From positions 1,178,001 to 1,242,000 of the forward strand of contig NZ_CP043489.1 of the NCBI RefSeq assembly GCF_008330945.1: a DNA stretch of 64,000 nucleotides, in the 5' to 3' direction. The position numbers and the translations under genes are program-made. The DNA is from Labrys sp. KNU-23. Lineage in GTDB: Bacteria > Pseudomonadota > Alphaproteobacteria > Rhizobiales > Labraceae. The notes under the pieces were generated by a model. The model did no database searches. It saw only the letters and a program-made list of their open reading frames with translations, and was not told the DNA's origin. Shown piece after piece: positions 47,108 through 56,183 of the stretch (position 1 is the first letter of the stretch; each line of letters opens with the position of its first letter).

Positions 47108-47535
47108 CCAACAGCGAGAGCGAAACCCGTACCGTCATCGTCGAACGCGAGATTCCGCATCCTCCCGAAAAGCTCTGGCGTGCCCTCACCCAGCCTCATC
47201 TGATCGAGGAGTGGCTGATGAAGAACGATTTCGACCCGGTGGTAGGCCACCGCTTCAATCTGCGCGGCGAATGGGGCGGGGTGCTCGACTGCGAGGTCCT
47301 CACCGTCGAGCCGCACCGGAGCCTGTCCTATAGCTGGAATTTCAGCCATGACGATGCTGCCTACGATCTGAAAAGCGTAGTGACCTTCACACTCACGCCT
47401 ACCGGGGCGGGCACGCATCTGCGCATGGAGCAGGCAGGCTTCCGACCGTCCCAGCGCCAGGCTTATGGCGGCGCCAAGGCCGGTTGGCAGCAGTTCCTCG
47501 CCAATCTGGAAAAGGTCGTGGCGGGGTTGGAATAA
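47104..47535 (+). CDS. SRPBCC (AHSA1-like) domain protein
   Basis: The 143-residue protein has a START-type hydrophobic cavity fold: IPHPPEKLWRALTQPHLIEEW at the start (in part), then EVLTVEPHRSLSYSWNF and TGAGTHLRMEQAGF. These often bind small hydrophobic ligands and are co-encoded with an ArsR regulator, as here with a 4-nt overlap. Ligand unknown. Confidence 0.9.
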   Translation: MTNSESETRTVIVEREIPHPPEKLWRALTQPHLIEEWLMKNDFDPVVGHRFNLRGEWGGVLDCEVLTVEPHRSLSYSWNFSHDDAAYDLKSVVTFTLTPTGAGTHLRMEQAGFRPSQRQAYGGAKAGWQQFLANLEKVVAGLE

Positions 47536-47593
47536 GCCCCGGCCCCGACCCCGCAGCGGGACACCCGCTCAATATCGACAAAGGGAGGCTTCC

Positions 47594-47806
47594 TTGAACA
47601 TCAATGCCCTGATCCGGCAGACCCACCGCTGGCTGTCCATCGCCTTCACGGTGACCGTGATCGCTAATTTCGTTGCCATGGCGCTGGGCGAACCACCGGC
47701 CCTGGTGGTCTATGCGCCTCTGCTGCCGCTCTTCCTGCTGCTGTTCAGCGGCCTCTATATGTTCGTGCTGCCCTATGCCCACAGAGCACGGCGCGTTCGG
47801 GACTGA
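47594..47806 (+). CDS. small two-helix membrane protein
   Basis: A 70-residue protein with helices at about 13-31 and 38-60 and a basic tail (HRARRVRD). It begins NINALIRQTHRWLSIAF. Start is TTG 47594 after GGGAGG; no in-frame ATG is nearby. It lies 58 nt after the SRPBCC stop on the same strand and is probably the third gene of the ArsR operon. Function unknown. Confidence 0.7.
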   Translation: MNINALIRQTHRWLSIAFTVTVIANFVAMALGEPPALVVYAPLLPLFLLLFSGLYMFVLPYAHRARRVRD

Positions 47807-47834
47807 ACGCCTGAGCGGCGCATAAGCTGGCGCC

Positions 47835-48248
47835 TCAGCTTGCAGCCTGCCGTTGTGCAGCCTCGAGGACGGCGACGGCGCGCTTCGCCATCCCGGCGGG
47901 AACGAAGGCATGGTCGTGGTGAAAGGCCGCGACCATGTTGCAGGGAATCCCAACCGCCGCCAGGGCGGACGCCACGGCGGCCGTCAGCCCGACGCCGTCG
48001 AGCGCGGAGAAGACCTCCAACTCGATGCGCTTCATCGCCAGGGCGGTATCGAAGCCGAAGGTGGCGGCGACCTCCACCGGCAGGATCAAGGTGACGCCTT
48101 CCTCTTCCCGGAAGAAGGACAGCGCCTGCCTGGCAGCAGCCTCGATCACGGCCGGCGAGGTTGTGGTGCAGAAGACAAAGGCCCCTTCCTTGAGGCGCGG
48201 TGTCATGCCGGCAATCATGGCCCTGGTGTCACGAACGCTCTGTGGCAT
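47835..48248 (-). CDS. ACT-like domain protein (DUF2241 type)
   Basis: The 137-residue protein has a tandem ACT-like pattern: VFCTTTSPAVIEAAARQAL and RIELEVFSALDGVGLTAAVASA, with IPCNMVAAFHHDHAFVP in the second half. ACT folds bind amino acids or similar effectors. ATG 48248 has GGGGAGG upstream. It converges on the ArsR operon and lies 111 nt from the arginase gene. Confidence 0.78.
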   Translation of the reverse strand: MPQSVRDTRAMIAGMTPRLKEGAFVFCTTTSPAVIEAAARQALSFFREEEGVTLILPVEVAATFGFDTALAMKRIELEVFSALDGVGLTAAVASALAAVGIPCNMVAAFHHDHAFVPAGMAKRAVAVLEAAQRQAAS

Positions 48249-48359
48249 GCCGCCTCCCCCGATCACCCGCCGCCGCGCTGACATGGCGGCGGCAGATCCC
48301 TCTTCCCAGCGCTACAATTGCAGGTCTGGCTTCCCAGCTGCAATGACAGGTTAGGCCGT

Positions 48360-49295
48360 TTAGGCCGTGCCCGCGCGCGTCGGCCGATCCATCACGCGCC
48401 GCCCCATCAGGCTGGCAACGAGATCGACCATGAGCAGGGCGGTGCGGCCGCGCTCGTCGAGGAAGGGATTGAGCTCGACGAGATCGAGGCTGGTGGCGAG
48501 GCCGCTGTCATGCAGCATCTCCATGATCAGATGCGCCTCGCGGAAGGTCGCACCGCCCGGCACCGTGGTGCCGACGCCCGGCGCAATGCCGGGATCGAGG
48601 AAGTCGACGTCGAGGCTGACATGCAGCACGCCGTTCGCCTCCGCCACGCGCTTGAGAAAGGCCTGCAGCAGCGGGCCGACGCCATGCTCGTCGATGGCGC
48701 GCATGTCATGCACGGTGACGCCTGCGGCGGTCAGGGCCGTGCGCTCGGCCGGATCGACGCTGCGAATGCCGATCATGCAGATGTTCTCGGGCTTCACTGG
48801 CGCGGCCAGCGGTGGGAAATAGCCCTCGAAGCCGGGCCGGCCGGTGGCATAGGCCACCGGGCAGCCATGCAGATTGCCGCTCACCGTCGAGTCCAGCGTG
48901 TGGAAATCGGGATGGGCATCGAGCCAGAGCACGAAGAAAGGCCGGCCCGTTTCGGCCGCCCGCCGGCTGAAACCACTGAGCGTGCCGGCAGCCAGGCCAT
49001 GATCGCCGCCGAGGATGATCGGCATGCCCTCGGCACCGAGACGATAGGAAGCCTCGGCGAGAGCTTCGGTCCAGGCCACCACTTCAGGCAGATGCTTTAT
49101 GGCCTGGTTGGGGTGGTTGAGCGGACGCTGGGGTGCGGGAGCAAGGTTGCCGCGATCCTCGACGCTATGGCCGAGTTCCTGCAAGGCGCCAGCTAGGCCG
49201 GCGGCCCGGAAGCCGCCGGGACCCATGTCGCAGCCAAGCCGTCCCGTGCCTTCCTGCAGCGGCACACCCAGCAAGATACAATGTTTCGAAGTCAT
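48360..49295 (-). CDS. arginase
   Basis: The 311-residue enzyme hydrolyses arginine to ornithine and urea. The binuclear manganese ligands are in ILGGDHGLAAG, WLDAHPDFHT and HVSLDVDFLDP; the substrate-binding SGNLHG-type loop (STVSGNLHGCP) is present. It belongs to the arginase rather than agmatinase branch by the GVPLQEGTGRLGCDMGP start. ATG 49295 has GAGG upstream. A Lrp-type regulator diverges from it, typical of amino-acid-induced arginase. Confidence 0.95.
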   Translation of the reverse strand: MTSKHCILLGVPLQEGTGRLGCDMGPGGFRAAGLAGALQELGHSVEDRGNLAPAPQRPLNHPNQAIKHLPEVVAWTEALAEASYRLGAEGMPIILGGDHGLAAGTLSGFSRRAAETGRPFFVLWLDAHPDFHTLDSTVSGNLHGCPVAYATGRPGFEGYFPPLAAPVKPENICMIGIRSVDPAERTALTAAGVTVHDMRAIDEHGVGPLLQAFLKRVAEANGVLHVSLDVDFLDPGIAPGVGTTVPGGATFREAHLIMEMLHDSGLATSLDLVELNPFLDERGRTALLMVDLVASLMGRRVMDRPTRAGTA

Positions 49296-49383
49296 GCGAG
49301 CCTCTTGAAATCCGGCCGCAGTCTATCGCCCGGGCTTGGCGGGATGAACGATGCAATTTGGCAAAGAGCTCAATATCCCTTAT

Positions 49384-49412
49384 CGAATTGGTATAAACTT
49401 GTGATCAATTCG
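49384..49412. promoter_or_regulatory. candidate Lrp/AsnC operator
   Basis: CGAATTG (49384-49390) and CAATTCG (49406-49412) form a perfect 7-bp inverted repeat with 15 nt between, in the arginase/Lrp gap. The AT-rich spacing fits Lrp-type binding. Confidence 0.55.
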
Positions 49413-49420
49413 GCAGACAC

Positions 49421-49858
49421 ATGGATGACATCGACCGCCAGCTCCTCACCTTGCTGCGCCACAATGGCCGGCGCAGCATTTCCGATCTCGCCGGCGAGCT
49501 CGGCCTGTCACGCGCCACGGTGCGGGCACGCATCGAGCGCATGGAAGCCCAGGGCGACATCATCGGCTACACCGTGATCCTCAAGGCCGACGCGATCGCC
49601 ATGCCGGTGCGGGGCATCGTGATGATCGAGGTGGAAGGACGGGCCGCCGACCGGGTCATCGACGTCCTCGGCGGCTTTCCGGAAGTCAGCGCAGTGCATA
49701 CCACCAATGGCCGCTGGGACATCGTGGTGGAGTTCGCCACCCTCAATCTCAGCGACCTCGACGCCGTGCTGCGTCGCATTCGCCTGATCCAGGGCGTCAC
49801 CGCCTCCGAAACCCACCTGCTGCTCGCCACGCCGCGCAGCACGCAGGCGAGACTTTAG
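49421..49858 (+). CDS. Lrp/AsnC family transcriptional regulator
   Basis: The 145-residue protein has an N-terminal HTH (about 3-58: DIDRQLLTLLRHNGRRSISD, LSRATVRARIERMEAQG) and a RAM ligand domain (about 65-140: IVMIEVEGRAADRVID, VHTTNGRWDIVVEF). Divergent from the arginase gene by 125 nt, it probably activates it with arginine or ornithine as effector (inference from common pairing). Confidence 0.93.
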   Translation: MDDIDRQLLTLLRHNGRRSISDLAGELGLSRATVRARIERMEAQGDIIGYTVILKADAIAMPVRGIVMIEVEGRAADRVIDVLGGFPEVSAVHTTNGRWDIVVEFATLNLSDLDAVLRRIRLIQGVTASETHLLLATPRSTQARL

Positions 49859-50142
49859 GGGCGCTCACTTCCTGCTCCCGCATCCTCGTCATCCGGGCAG
49901 ATGCGGCGGCCACCAGCACCCTTCCATCGAGACCCCATGCGTGTTTCAGTAGGGAGCGCAGGTCCTGCCATCATCAGGGTCTCGGCTCATCCACGCCGGC
50001 CATCTACATGACGGGGCCGGCCAGCAACGATGCTGGCCTAAGCGTTTGCAGCGTATAGTCTTGGAACGACGGCGCTTGAGCCGCGTTTCATGCCCCAAGA
50101 GTGTTTCCGGAACGGGTAACTGCCAGCTTTGGGAGCGATGGA
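49859..50142. other. 284-nt intergenic region
   Basis: Between the Lrp gene and the GNAT gene. GGCCAGCA-ACGA-TGCTGGCC at 50019-50038 is a perfect 8-bp hairpin without a T run, possibly a Lrp gene terminator. Nothing else recognised. Confidence 0.5.
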
Positions 50143-50697
50143 ATGAGCGCAGTCAACATCCGATCTGCCCGTCTCGACGACGCCAAGGCGATGGCCGACC
50201 TGCATGTCGCAGTCTGGCGCCACACCTATCATGCGCTGGCGCCCTCCAAGGCCTTCGTCGTGCTCGACGAGGAGCATCGCTTCGCAAACTGGCGTAAGCG
50301 GCTGACCTCCGCTGCTGCCGACCAGATCGTGCTGCTGGCCGAGGGCGGAGCCGGGCTGGTCGGCTTTGCGGCGGCCGGGCCCCCCTCGCAGGCGATTTTC
50401 GACGGGCGCAGCGAGATCAAGCACCTTTATGTCGATCCGCTGCACAAGCGCCGGGGTATCGGGCGGGCCCTGCTCGAAACCATGGCGGCACGGCTGGTCG
50501 AACAAGGACGCCGGAGCGCTGCCATTGGTGTGGTCGCCGGCAACCAGCCGGCGATCGCCTTCTACGAAGCGCAAGGCGCCAGGCAGGCCGGATCCTATAC
50601 CGACCCCGGCCCTCTCTGGCGCTCGCACAACCTCGTCTACGCCTGGGACGATCTGGAACCGCTCGTCAGGCGGCAGCCGGCGTCTTCGGTTCCTTGA
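50143..50697 (+). CDS. GNAT family acetyltransferase
   Basis: The 184-residue protein has the GNAT core IKHLYVDPLHKRRGIGRALL with the R/Q-x-x-G-x-G/A acetyl-CoA loop and NQPAIAFYEAQGARQAGSY. Substrate unknown. ATG 50143 has GGGAG seven bases upstream. Its last 32 nt overlap the end of the converging RND pump gene. Confidence 0.9.
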   Translation: MSAVNIRSARLDDAKAMADLHVAVWRHTYHALAPSKAFVVLDEEHRFANWRKRLTSAAADQIVLLAEGGAGLVGFAAAGPPSQAIFDGRSEIKHLYVDPLHKRRGIGRALLETMAARLVEQGRRSAAIGVVAGNQPAIAFYEAQGARQAGSYTDPGPLWRSHNLVYAWDDLEPLVRRQPASSVP

Positions 50698-53600
50698 TCC
50701 GGTACCAGGTCACGTAGAGAGCCGGCAGGAACAGGAGCGTCAGCACGGTGGCGACCAGAATGCCGCCGATCATGGCATAGGCCATCGGGCCCCAGAACAC
50801 TTCGCGAGCGATCGGGATCATGCCCAGGCTGGCGGCCGCGGCCGTCAGCATGATCGGGCGCATGCGGTGAACCGTCGCGCTGACCACGGCATCCCAGCGG
50901 TCCATGCCTTCCTCCTCGTGATCCTCGATCTGCTTCACCAGGATCACCGAATTGCGGATGATGATGCCGATCAAGGCGAGGATGCCGAGCAGGGCGACGA
51001 AGCCCATCGGCTGGTTGAAGGGCAGCAGGCCGAGCACCACGCCGATGAGGCCGAGCGGTGCCACGCTGACAACCAGGAACAGTTTCTGGAAGCTCTGAAG
51101 CTGGATCATCAGGATGGTCATCATGGTCAGCAGCATGATCGGCACGATGGCGATGATCGGTCCCTGGCCCTTGGCGGATTCCTCGACGGCCCCGCCGACC
51201 TGGAGCTTGTAGTGATCGGGGAGTTCGGCCTTGAACTGCGCGACCTTCGGCGCCAGGCGATCGACCACGGTCGCCGGCTGGACATTGCCTTCCAGCGCGG
51301 CCAGCACCGTGATGGTGGGCAGGCGCGAGCGGCGCCAGACGATCGGTTGCTCCATGCCGTAGCCGATCGTCGCCACCGCCCGCAACGGCACTACCGTGCC
51401 GCCTGAAAGCGGGATCTGCAGGTTCTCCAGCGTCTCCACCGAGTTGCGCTGGTCCGCGGTGGCCCGGCCGACCACGTTGATCAGGTAGATGTGGTCGCGC
51501 ACCTGGGTGAAGGCGGCCCCCGCCAGCGTGCCGTTGAGGATGGAGGCGATGTCCTGCGAGGTGACGCCGAGCAGGCGGGCCTTGTTCTGGTCGACCTCGA
51601 CCTTGAGCACGCGCGCCGGCTCGTTCCAGTCGAAGGTGATGGTGCCGAGATTGGGATCGGCCGAGATCACGCCGGCCAGCTTGATCGCCTGCTCGCGCAC
51701 CTTCTGGATGTCGGCGCCGCTGACGCGATATTGCACGGGCCGTCCGACCGGCGGGCCGAGTTCGAGCGGGTGCACGAGGACGTCGATGCCCACGAACTTG
51801 TCGCGCGCCAGCGCCTCCAGCTTCTTCTGCACGCGGTTGCGCGCTTCGATATCCTTGGTGACCACCACGGCCTGGCCGAAGAAGGGGTTGGAGAGTTGCT
51901 GGTCGAGCGGCAGGTAGAAGCGCACGGCACCTTGCCCGATATAGGAGCTCCAGCGCACCACGTCGCCGTCGCCGGCCAGGGCCTGCTCGAAGCGGTCCAT
52001 CTGCGCCTTGGTCTCGCCAATGGCGCTGTTCTGCGGCAGCGTCATGTCGACCAGCAGTTCGGGCCGGTCCGATGAGGGGAAGAATTGCTGCTGCACATAG
52101 CCCATGGCCACGACGGAAGCGCCGAGCAGGCCGATGCAGATGACGATGGTCGCCCAGCGCCAGCGCATGGCGGCGAGCAGCGAGCTCTTGAAAGCCGCCG
52201 TCAGGCGGCCCGGCTTCTCATCGTGTTTCTTCATGGTGGCCGGCAGCACCGTCACGCCCACCAATGGCGCAAACAGCACGGCGACGATCCAGGACACCAG
52301 CAGGGCGACCGCGATCACCACGAACAAAGTGAAGGTATATTGGCCCGCCGAGCTCGAATTGAGCCCGATCGGAATGAAGCCGGCCACCGTCACCAAGGTG
52401 CCGGTCAGCATCGGAAAGGCGGTGGAGGTGTAGGCGAAGGTCGCCGCCTTGACGAGACTGTCGCCGGCCTCCAGCCGGCTGATCATCATTTCCACCGTGA
52501 TCATGGCATCGTCGACCAGAAGGCCGAGGGCGATGATCAGCGCACCCAGCGAGATGCGCTGCAGGGAGATGCCGGTATACTCCATCACCAGGAAGACGAT
52601 GGCCAGCACCAGGGGGATGGAGATCGCCACCACCAGCCCGGCGCGCAGGCCGAGGCTGACGAAGCTGACCGCCATCACGATGATCACCGCCTCGAGCAGC
52701 GCCTGGGTGAAGCCGGAGATCGCCTCTTCGACCACCGCCGGCTGGTTGGAGACCAGATGCACGCCGACGCCGACCGGCAAGGTGCCGGTGACCTCGGTCA
52801 TGGCGTCTTTCAGGTCTTCGCCGAACTGGAGGACATTGCCGTTCGGCGCCATGGCGATGCCCAGGCCGATGGCGGGCTTGCCGTCGAAACGGAACAGAGA
52901 GGTTGGCGGATCGACATAGCCTCGCGTGATGGTGGCGACATCGCTCAGGCGGAAGAAGCGGTCATTGACGCGCAGATTGATGGCTCGAAGGTCCAGCTCC
53001 GACTTGAAGCCGCCATCGACGCGCACGCTGACGCGATCCTGGCCGGCCTGGATCACGCCGGCAGCCGAGACGGAGTTCTGCGCCTGCAGCGAGGCAATCA
53101 CCGCCTGGCGGTCGAGCCCGAGGCTGGCGAGACGGGCCGTGTCGAAGTCGAGATAGATCACCTCGTCCTGCGCACCGAGGATCTGGGTCTTGCCGGCGTT
53201 GGGCACGGCGAGCGCGCGGTCGCGGACCTGCTCGACATAGTCGCGCAACTGCCGGAAATCGATACCGTCGGCGGTAAAGGCGTAGACATTGCCGTAAACG
53301 TCGCCGAACTCGTCATTGAAGAAGGGACCCTGCACCCCGCTCGGCAGGGTATACCAGATGTCGTTCACATGCTTGCGCACCTGGTAGAAGGCGTCGCTCA
53401 GCGCCCGGCCATTGGTGGTGTCCTTCAGGTTGACCATGATGGTCGCCGTGCCGGGCCGGGTATAGCTCTTGGTATAATCGAGCGCGCCGATCTGCTGGAG
53501 TTCCTTCTCGACCCGGTCGGTGACCTGGTTGAGGGTCTCCTCCAACGTCGCCCCGGGCCAGTTCACCTGGACAACCATGGTCTTGATGTCGAAGGAAGGA

Positions 53601-53719
53601 TCCTCCTCGCGGCCGAGCCGTACATAGGAGAGCGCACCGGCGATCACCGAGGCGATCATCAGATACCAGATGAAGGAGCGATGCTTGAGCGCCCATTCGG
53701 ACAGGTTGAATCCGCTCAT
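50666..53719 (-). CDS. RND efflux transporter permease (HAE-1/AcrB-like)
   Basis: The 1017-residue inner-membrane pump has 12 helices and two large periplasmic loops. The proton-relay aspartates are in GLLVDDAMITVEMMI (TM4). LNDTTNGRALSDAFYQ-like NLKDTTNGRALSDAFYQVRK and LVHPLELGPPVGRPVQYRVS segments are typical of this subgroup. The upstream gene overlaps its ATG by 4 nt. With two adaptor genes ahead of it, the layout is like TriABC of Pseudomonas. No outer-membrane channel gene is present. Confidence 0.95.
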   Translation of the reverse strand: MSGFNLSEWALKHRSFIWYLMIASVIAGALSYVRLGREEDPSFDIKTMVVQVNWPGATLEETLNQVTDRVEKELQQIGALDYTKSYTRPGTATIMVNLKDTTNGRALSDAFYQVRKHVNDIWYTLPSGVQGPFFNDEFGDVYGNVYAFTADGIDFRQLRDYVEQVRDRALAVPNAGKTQILGAQDEVIYLDFDTARLASLGLDRQAVIASLQAQNSVSAAGVIQAGQDRVSVRVDGGFKSELDLRAINLRVNDRFFRLSDVATITRGYVDPPTSLFRFDGKPAIGLGIAMAPNGNVLQFGEDLKDAMTEVTGTLPVGVGVHLVSNQPAVVEEAISGFTQALLEAVIIVMAVSFVSLGLRAGLVVAISIPLVLAIVFLVMEYTGISLQRISLGALIIALGLLVDDAMITVEMMISRLEAGDSLVKAATFAYTSTAFPMLTGTLVTVAGFIPIGLNSSSAGQYTFTLFVVIAVALLVSWIVAVLFAPLVGVTVLPATMKKHDEKPGRLTAAFKSSLLAAMRWRWATIVICIGLLGASVVAMGYVQQQFFPSSDRPELLVDMTLPQNSAIGETKAQMDRFEQALAGDGDVVRWSSYIGQGAVRFYLPLDQQLSNPFFGQAVVVTKDIEARNRVQKKLEALARDKFVGIDVLVHPLELGPPVGRPVQYRVSGADIQKVREQAIKLAGVISADPNLGTITFDWNEPARVLKVEVDQNKARLLGVTSQDIASILNGTLAGAAFTQVRDHIYLINVVGRATADQRNSVETLENLQIPLSGGTVVPLRAVATIGYGMEQPIVWRRSRLPTITVLAALEGNVQPATVVDRLAPKVAQFKAELPDHYKLQVGGAVEESAKGQGPIIAIVPIMLLTMMTILMIQLQSFQKLFLVVSVAPLGLIGVVLGLLPFNQPMGFVALLGILALIGIIIRNSVILVKQIEDHEEEGMDRWDAVVSATVHRMRPIMLTAAAASLGMIPIAREVFWGPMAYAMIGGILVATVLTLLFLPALYVTWYRIKEPKTPAAA

Positions 53720-54801
53720 TTCCGCCCCTCTGGGTTCTGGCTGCGCTTGAGATCGATGGCCTGTCCGGCCTGCAGAGTGTCCACGCCGGCCTCCACCACG
53801 ATGTCGCCGTTCTCCAGGCCTTCGACGACGGCATAGCCCGCCTTGTTGGAGACCCGCTTCACCGGCCGTGCCGTGACCACGGCCTTGACCGGATCGACGA
53901 TCCAGACCGACTGCTTGTCGGCCGGGCCGGTCAGCGCCGAAACCGGAATGGCGATGTAGGGCGTGACCTTACGCGTGGCCGAAACAGAGATGGTGGAGCC
54001 GAGGCGGAAGGCATTGGGTGGATCCTGCAGCGCCAGGCGAGCCCGGCGCGTACGCGTCACCGCGTCCGAAGCGGGCGCGAGCTGGCGCAGCGTGGCCGTC
54101 GTGCGGATGCTCGGTTCGCCCGCAAGGACGACGTCGAAGCTGGGATACGCCTTGAGTTCGTCCGCCAGATAGTCCGGCACATCGACCACGGCCTCGCGCA
54201 CATCGGGCCGGGCCAGGGTGACGATGATGTCGCCGGCCGAAACGACCTTGCCGACATCCGAATTCACAGCGGTGATCACGCCCTCATAGGGAGCCACCAG
54301 CTCGGCATAGCCGAGGACGTTCTGGGCCTGCCTCAACGAGGCCTCGGCCTGCGACACCTTGGCGGCGGCGGTCTCGCGCGCCGCCACCGCGGTGTCGACC
54401 TGGGCCCGCGAGGCTGTTTCGGTGACCACGAGGGCGCGACTGCGGTTCTCCGTCAGCACCGCATTGGCGAGCTGCGCCTTGGCATTGGCAAGGTCGGCCT
54501 GGGCCGATTGCACGGCAAGACGCAGCAAGGTGGCGTCGACGGCCGCCAACCTGGCGCCCTGCTTGACCCTGTCGCCGACATTCACTTCACGCGCGATGAT
54601 ACGCCCGCCGACCTGAAAGCCGAGATTGGTCTGGAAGCGGGCGTCGACGCTGCCGACGAAAGGCCCGAAACTCGCGGTATCGACACTGCGGGCCGTCAAG
54701 GTCAGCACCGGCCTGGCGGGCTCCTGGGCGAAAGCCACGGCCATGGGGACTGCGCCGATGAGCAGCGCGGACAGGATGCCGCTGAGTATGGTTGGCCTCA
54801 T
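53716..54801 (-). CDS. RND efflux periplasmic adaptor (membrane fusion protein) 2
   Basis: The 361-residue adaptor has a signal peptide (1-26), a lipoyl half (GFQVGGRIIAREVNVGDRVK), a long coiled hairpin (about 95-165), the second lipoyl half (LVAPYEGVITAVNSDVGKVV) and a beta-barrel. It overlaps the first adaptor gene and the pump gene by 4 nt each. It is about 25-30 percent like the first adaptor by eye, so the two are distinct paralogues. Confidence 0.93.
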   Translation of the reverse strand: MRPTILSGILSALLIGAVPMAVAFAQEPARPVLTLTARSVDTASFGPFVGSVDARFQTNLGFQVGGRIIAREVNVGDRVKQGARLAAVDATLLRLAVQSAQADLANAKAQLANAVLTENRSRALVVTETASRAQVDTAVAARETAAAKVSQAEASLRQAQNVLGYAELVAPYEGVITAVNSDVGKVVSAGDIIVTLARPDVREAVVDVPDYLADELKAYPSFDVVLAGEPSIRTTATLRQLAPASDAVTRTRRARLALQDPPNAFRLGSTISVSATRKVTPYIAIPVSALTGPADKQSVWIVDPVKAVVTARPVKRVSNKAGYAVVEGLENGDIVVEAGVDTLQAGQAIDLKRSQNPEGRK

Positions 54802-55892
54802 TGCCCCTGCTCCATAACGGTTTCGACAATCTGGCCGGGGCGCAGCAGCTGGCCGCCACGCACGACAACGGCCTCGCCATCCTCGAGCCCCGCCGACAGC
54901 ACGATGTCGCGCGTGGTGTAGCGGTCGAGCGTGACCGCGCGCGGCTGGGCCTGGTGCTGGTCGGCCGTCACGGTCCATACCGCCGGTTTGCCCTGCCATT
55001 CGAACAGGGCTGAAGCCGGCAGCACGAACCGCCTCTGCGGGGCGAGGCTCGCCTCACCCCGCACTGCCGTGCCCAGCGACATGCCGGGCGGCGTCTCCCT
55101 GAGGCCGATCTTCACCCGGATCGTGCCCTTGCGGGCGTCGACGATGGGCGAAACCTCCCGGACATGGCCGGTCGTTTTCACGCTGGGGTCCGCCACCAGC
55201 ACGATGCCGACCTCGGGCGAGCCCGGCGGCTTGTCGATCAAGGCCTCATAGACGTCGAAAACCGCATCACGCGGCCCGTCCTGCGCAATGCTGACCACGG
55301 TCTGGCCAGCCTGCACCACCTGCCCCGTCTCGGTGTTGCGGGCCGTCACCGTGCCGGCGACACCAGCGCGCAGATCCGCATAGCCGAGTTGCTCCTTGGC
55401 CTGCTCGACCTGTGCGGTCGCGGCCGCCACGGACGCCTGGGCCACGCTCAGATTCTCCTGGGCGGCGTCCAGGGCGCTTTGCGAGGTGGCATTGCTGGTG
55501 ATCAATGTCTTCTGGCGCTGATAGGTCGCCTGGCTCTGCTGCAGTTGCGCCTGGGCCGAGGCGAGGGCGGCATTGGCGGTATCGAGCGCGATGCGCTGTT
55601 CCTGCCCGTCCACGCGGGCGAGCACCTGGTCCGGCGTGACGTGATCGCCGACATCCACCAGCCGCTCGACGATACGGCCGCTCACGCGGAAGGAGATATC
55701 GCTCTGCACCTGGGCCTCGACATCGCCCGTCAGGCTGACGCTCGCACGGTAGTCCGTGGCCCGGGCGGTGACGACACCGACGCGCGCCGGCGGCCCGCCG
55801 CCCCAGGCGAGGACCGGCGAGAGCACCGAGACCAGACCTGCGAGAAGAATGGTGCGGCGCAACTGCATGGGATTGCCGAGGTTTGAGATCAT
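54798..55892 (-). CDS. RND efflux periplasmic adaptor (membrane fusion protein) 1
   Basis: The 364-residue adaptor is the first gene of the pump operon. It has a signal peptide (about 9-30), lipoyl half SFRVSGRIVERLVDVGDHVT, a coiled hairpin rich in Gln/Ala (SAQAQLQQSQATYQRQK), DLRAGVAGTVTARNTETGQV and a C-terminal barrel. ATG 55892 has GAGGG upstream. A TetR gene diverges from the operon. Confidence 0.93.
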   Translation of the reverse strand: MISNLGNPMQLRRTILLAGLVSVLSPVLAWGGGPPARVGVVTARATDYRASVSLTGDVEAQVQSDISFRVSGRIVERLVDVGDHVTPDQVLARVDGQEQRIALDTANAALASAQAQLQQSQATYQRQKTLITSNATSQSALDAAQENLSVAQASVAAATAQVEQAKEQLGYADLRAGVAGTVTARNTETGQVVQAGQTVVSIAQDGPRDAVFDVYEALIDKPPGSPEVGIVLVADPSVKTTGHVREVSPIVDARKGTIRVKIGLRETPPGMSLGTAVRGEASLAPQRRFVLPASALFEWQGKPAVWTVTADQHQAQPRAVTLDRYTTRDIVLSAGLEDGEAVVVRGGQLLRPGQIVETVMEQGQ

Positions 55893-55995
55893 CGTCGCCC
55901 TCGCTGTTTCATGCGAATGTCGTTCGATCGGGTCGTTTCGACGGGAAGGTCCAAGATCCAGCAGTCCGCGCATCGTCCTCGCCGCTCCGCAGCAT

Positions 55996-56097
55996 CCGGA
56001 GCAAAGCGTGTTCAAACGAACACGCTACCTCGCTCCAACTTCTTGTTTCGACGTGATTTTGCGACACATGGCGGTTCCGCCCGATCACAAAACGTCT
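55996..56097 (-). repeat. structured intergenic repeat, copy 4 of 4 (inverted)
   Basis: Read on the minus strand this is the same two-hairpin element: GGCGG-AA-CCGCC inside stem 1, GGAGC/GCTCC as outer stem 2 and GCGTGTTC-GTTT-GAACACGC as inner stem 2. It is the most diverged copy but keeps both hairpins. Confidence 0.82.
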
Positions 56098-56163
56098 TAG
56101 GAAAATTACTTGGCCAACAACGGATCTTGCCGCTTGTACGGCGCTCTCATATCAATTAAAAAT

Positions 56164-56183
56164 AAAACCGTCCAGACGGTTTT
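56164..56183. promoter_or_regulatory. TetR operator candidate
   Basis: AAAACCGTC-CA-GACGGTTTT is a perfect 9-bp inverted repeat flanked by A/T-rich bases, 28 nt before the tetR start. TetR-family operators often have this ACCGTCNNGACGGT form. It fits shared repression of tetR and the RND operon. Confidence 0.78.

Noticed and set aside
52085..53836. 583-codon open frame antisense to the RND pump
   Set aside because: Same low-complexity shadow pattern in GC-rich DNA; the opposite frame is a clear RND transporter.
14107..56097. Four structured repeats as a CRISPR array
   Set aside because: Copies are tens of kilobases apart, 100 nt long and without spacers or cas genes.
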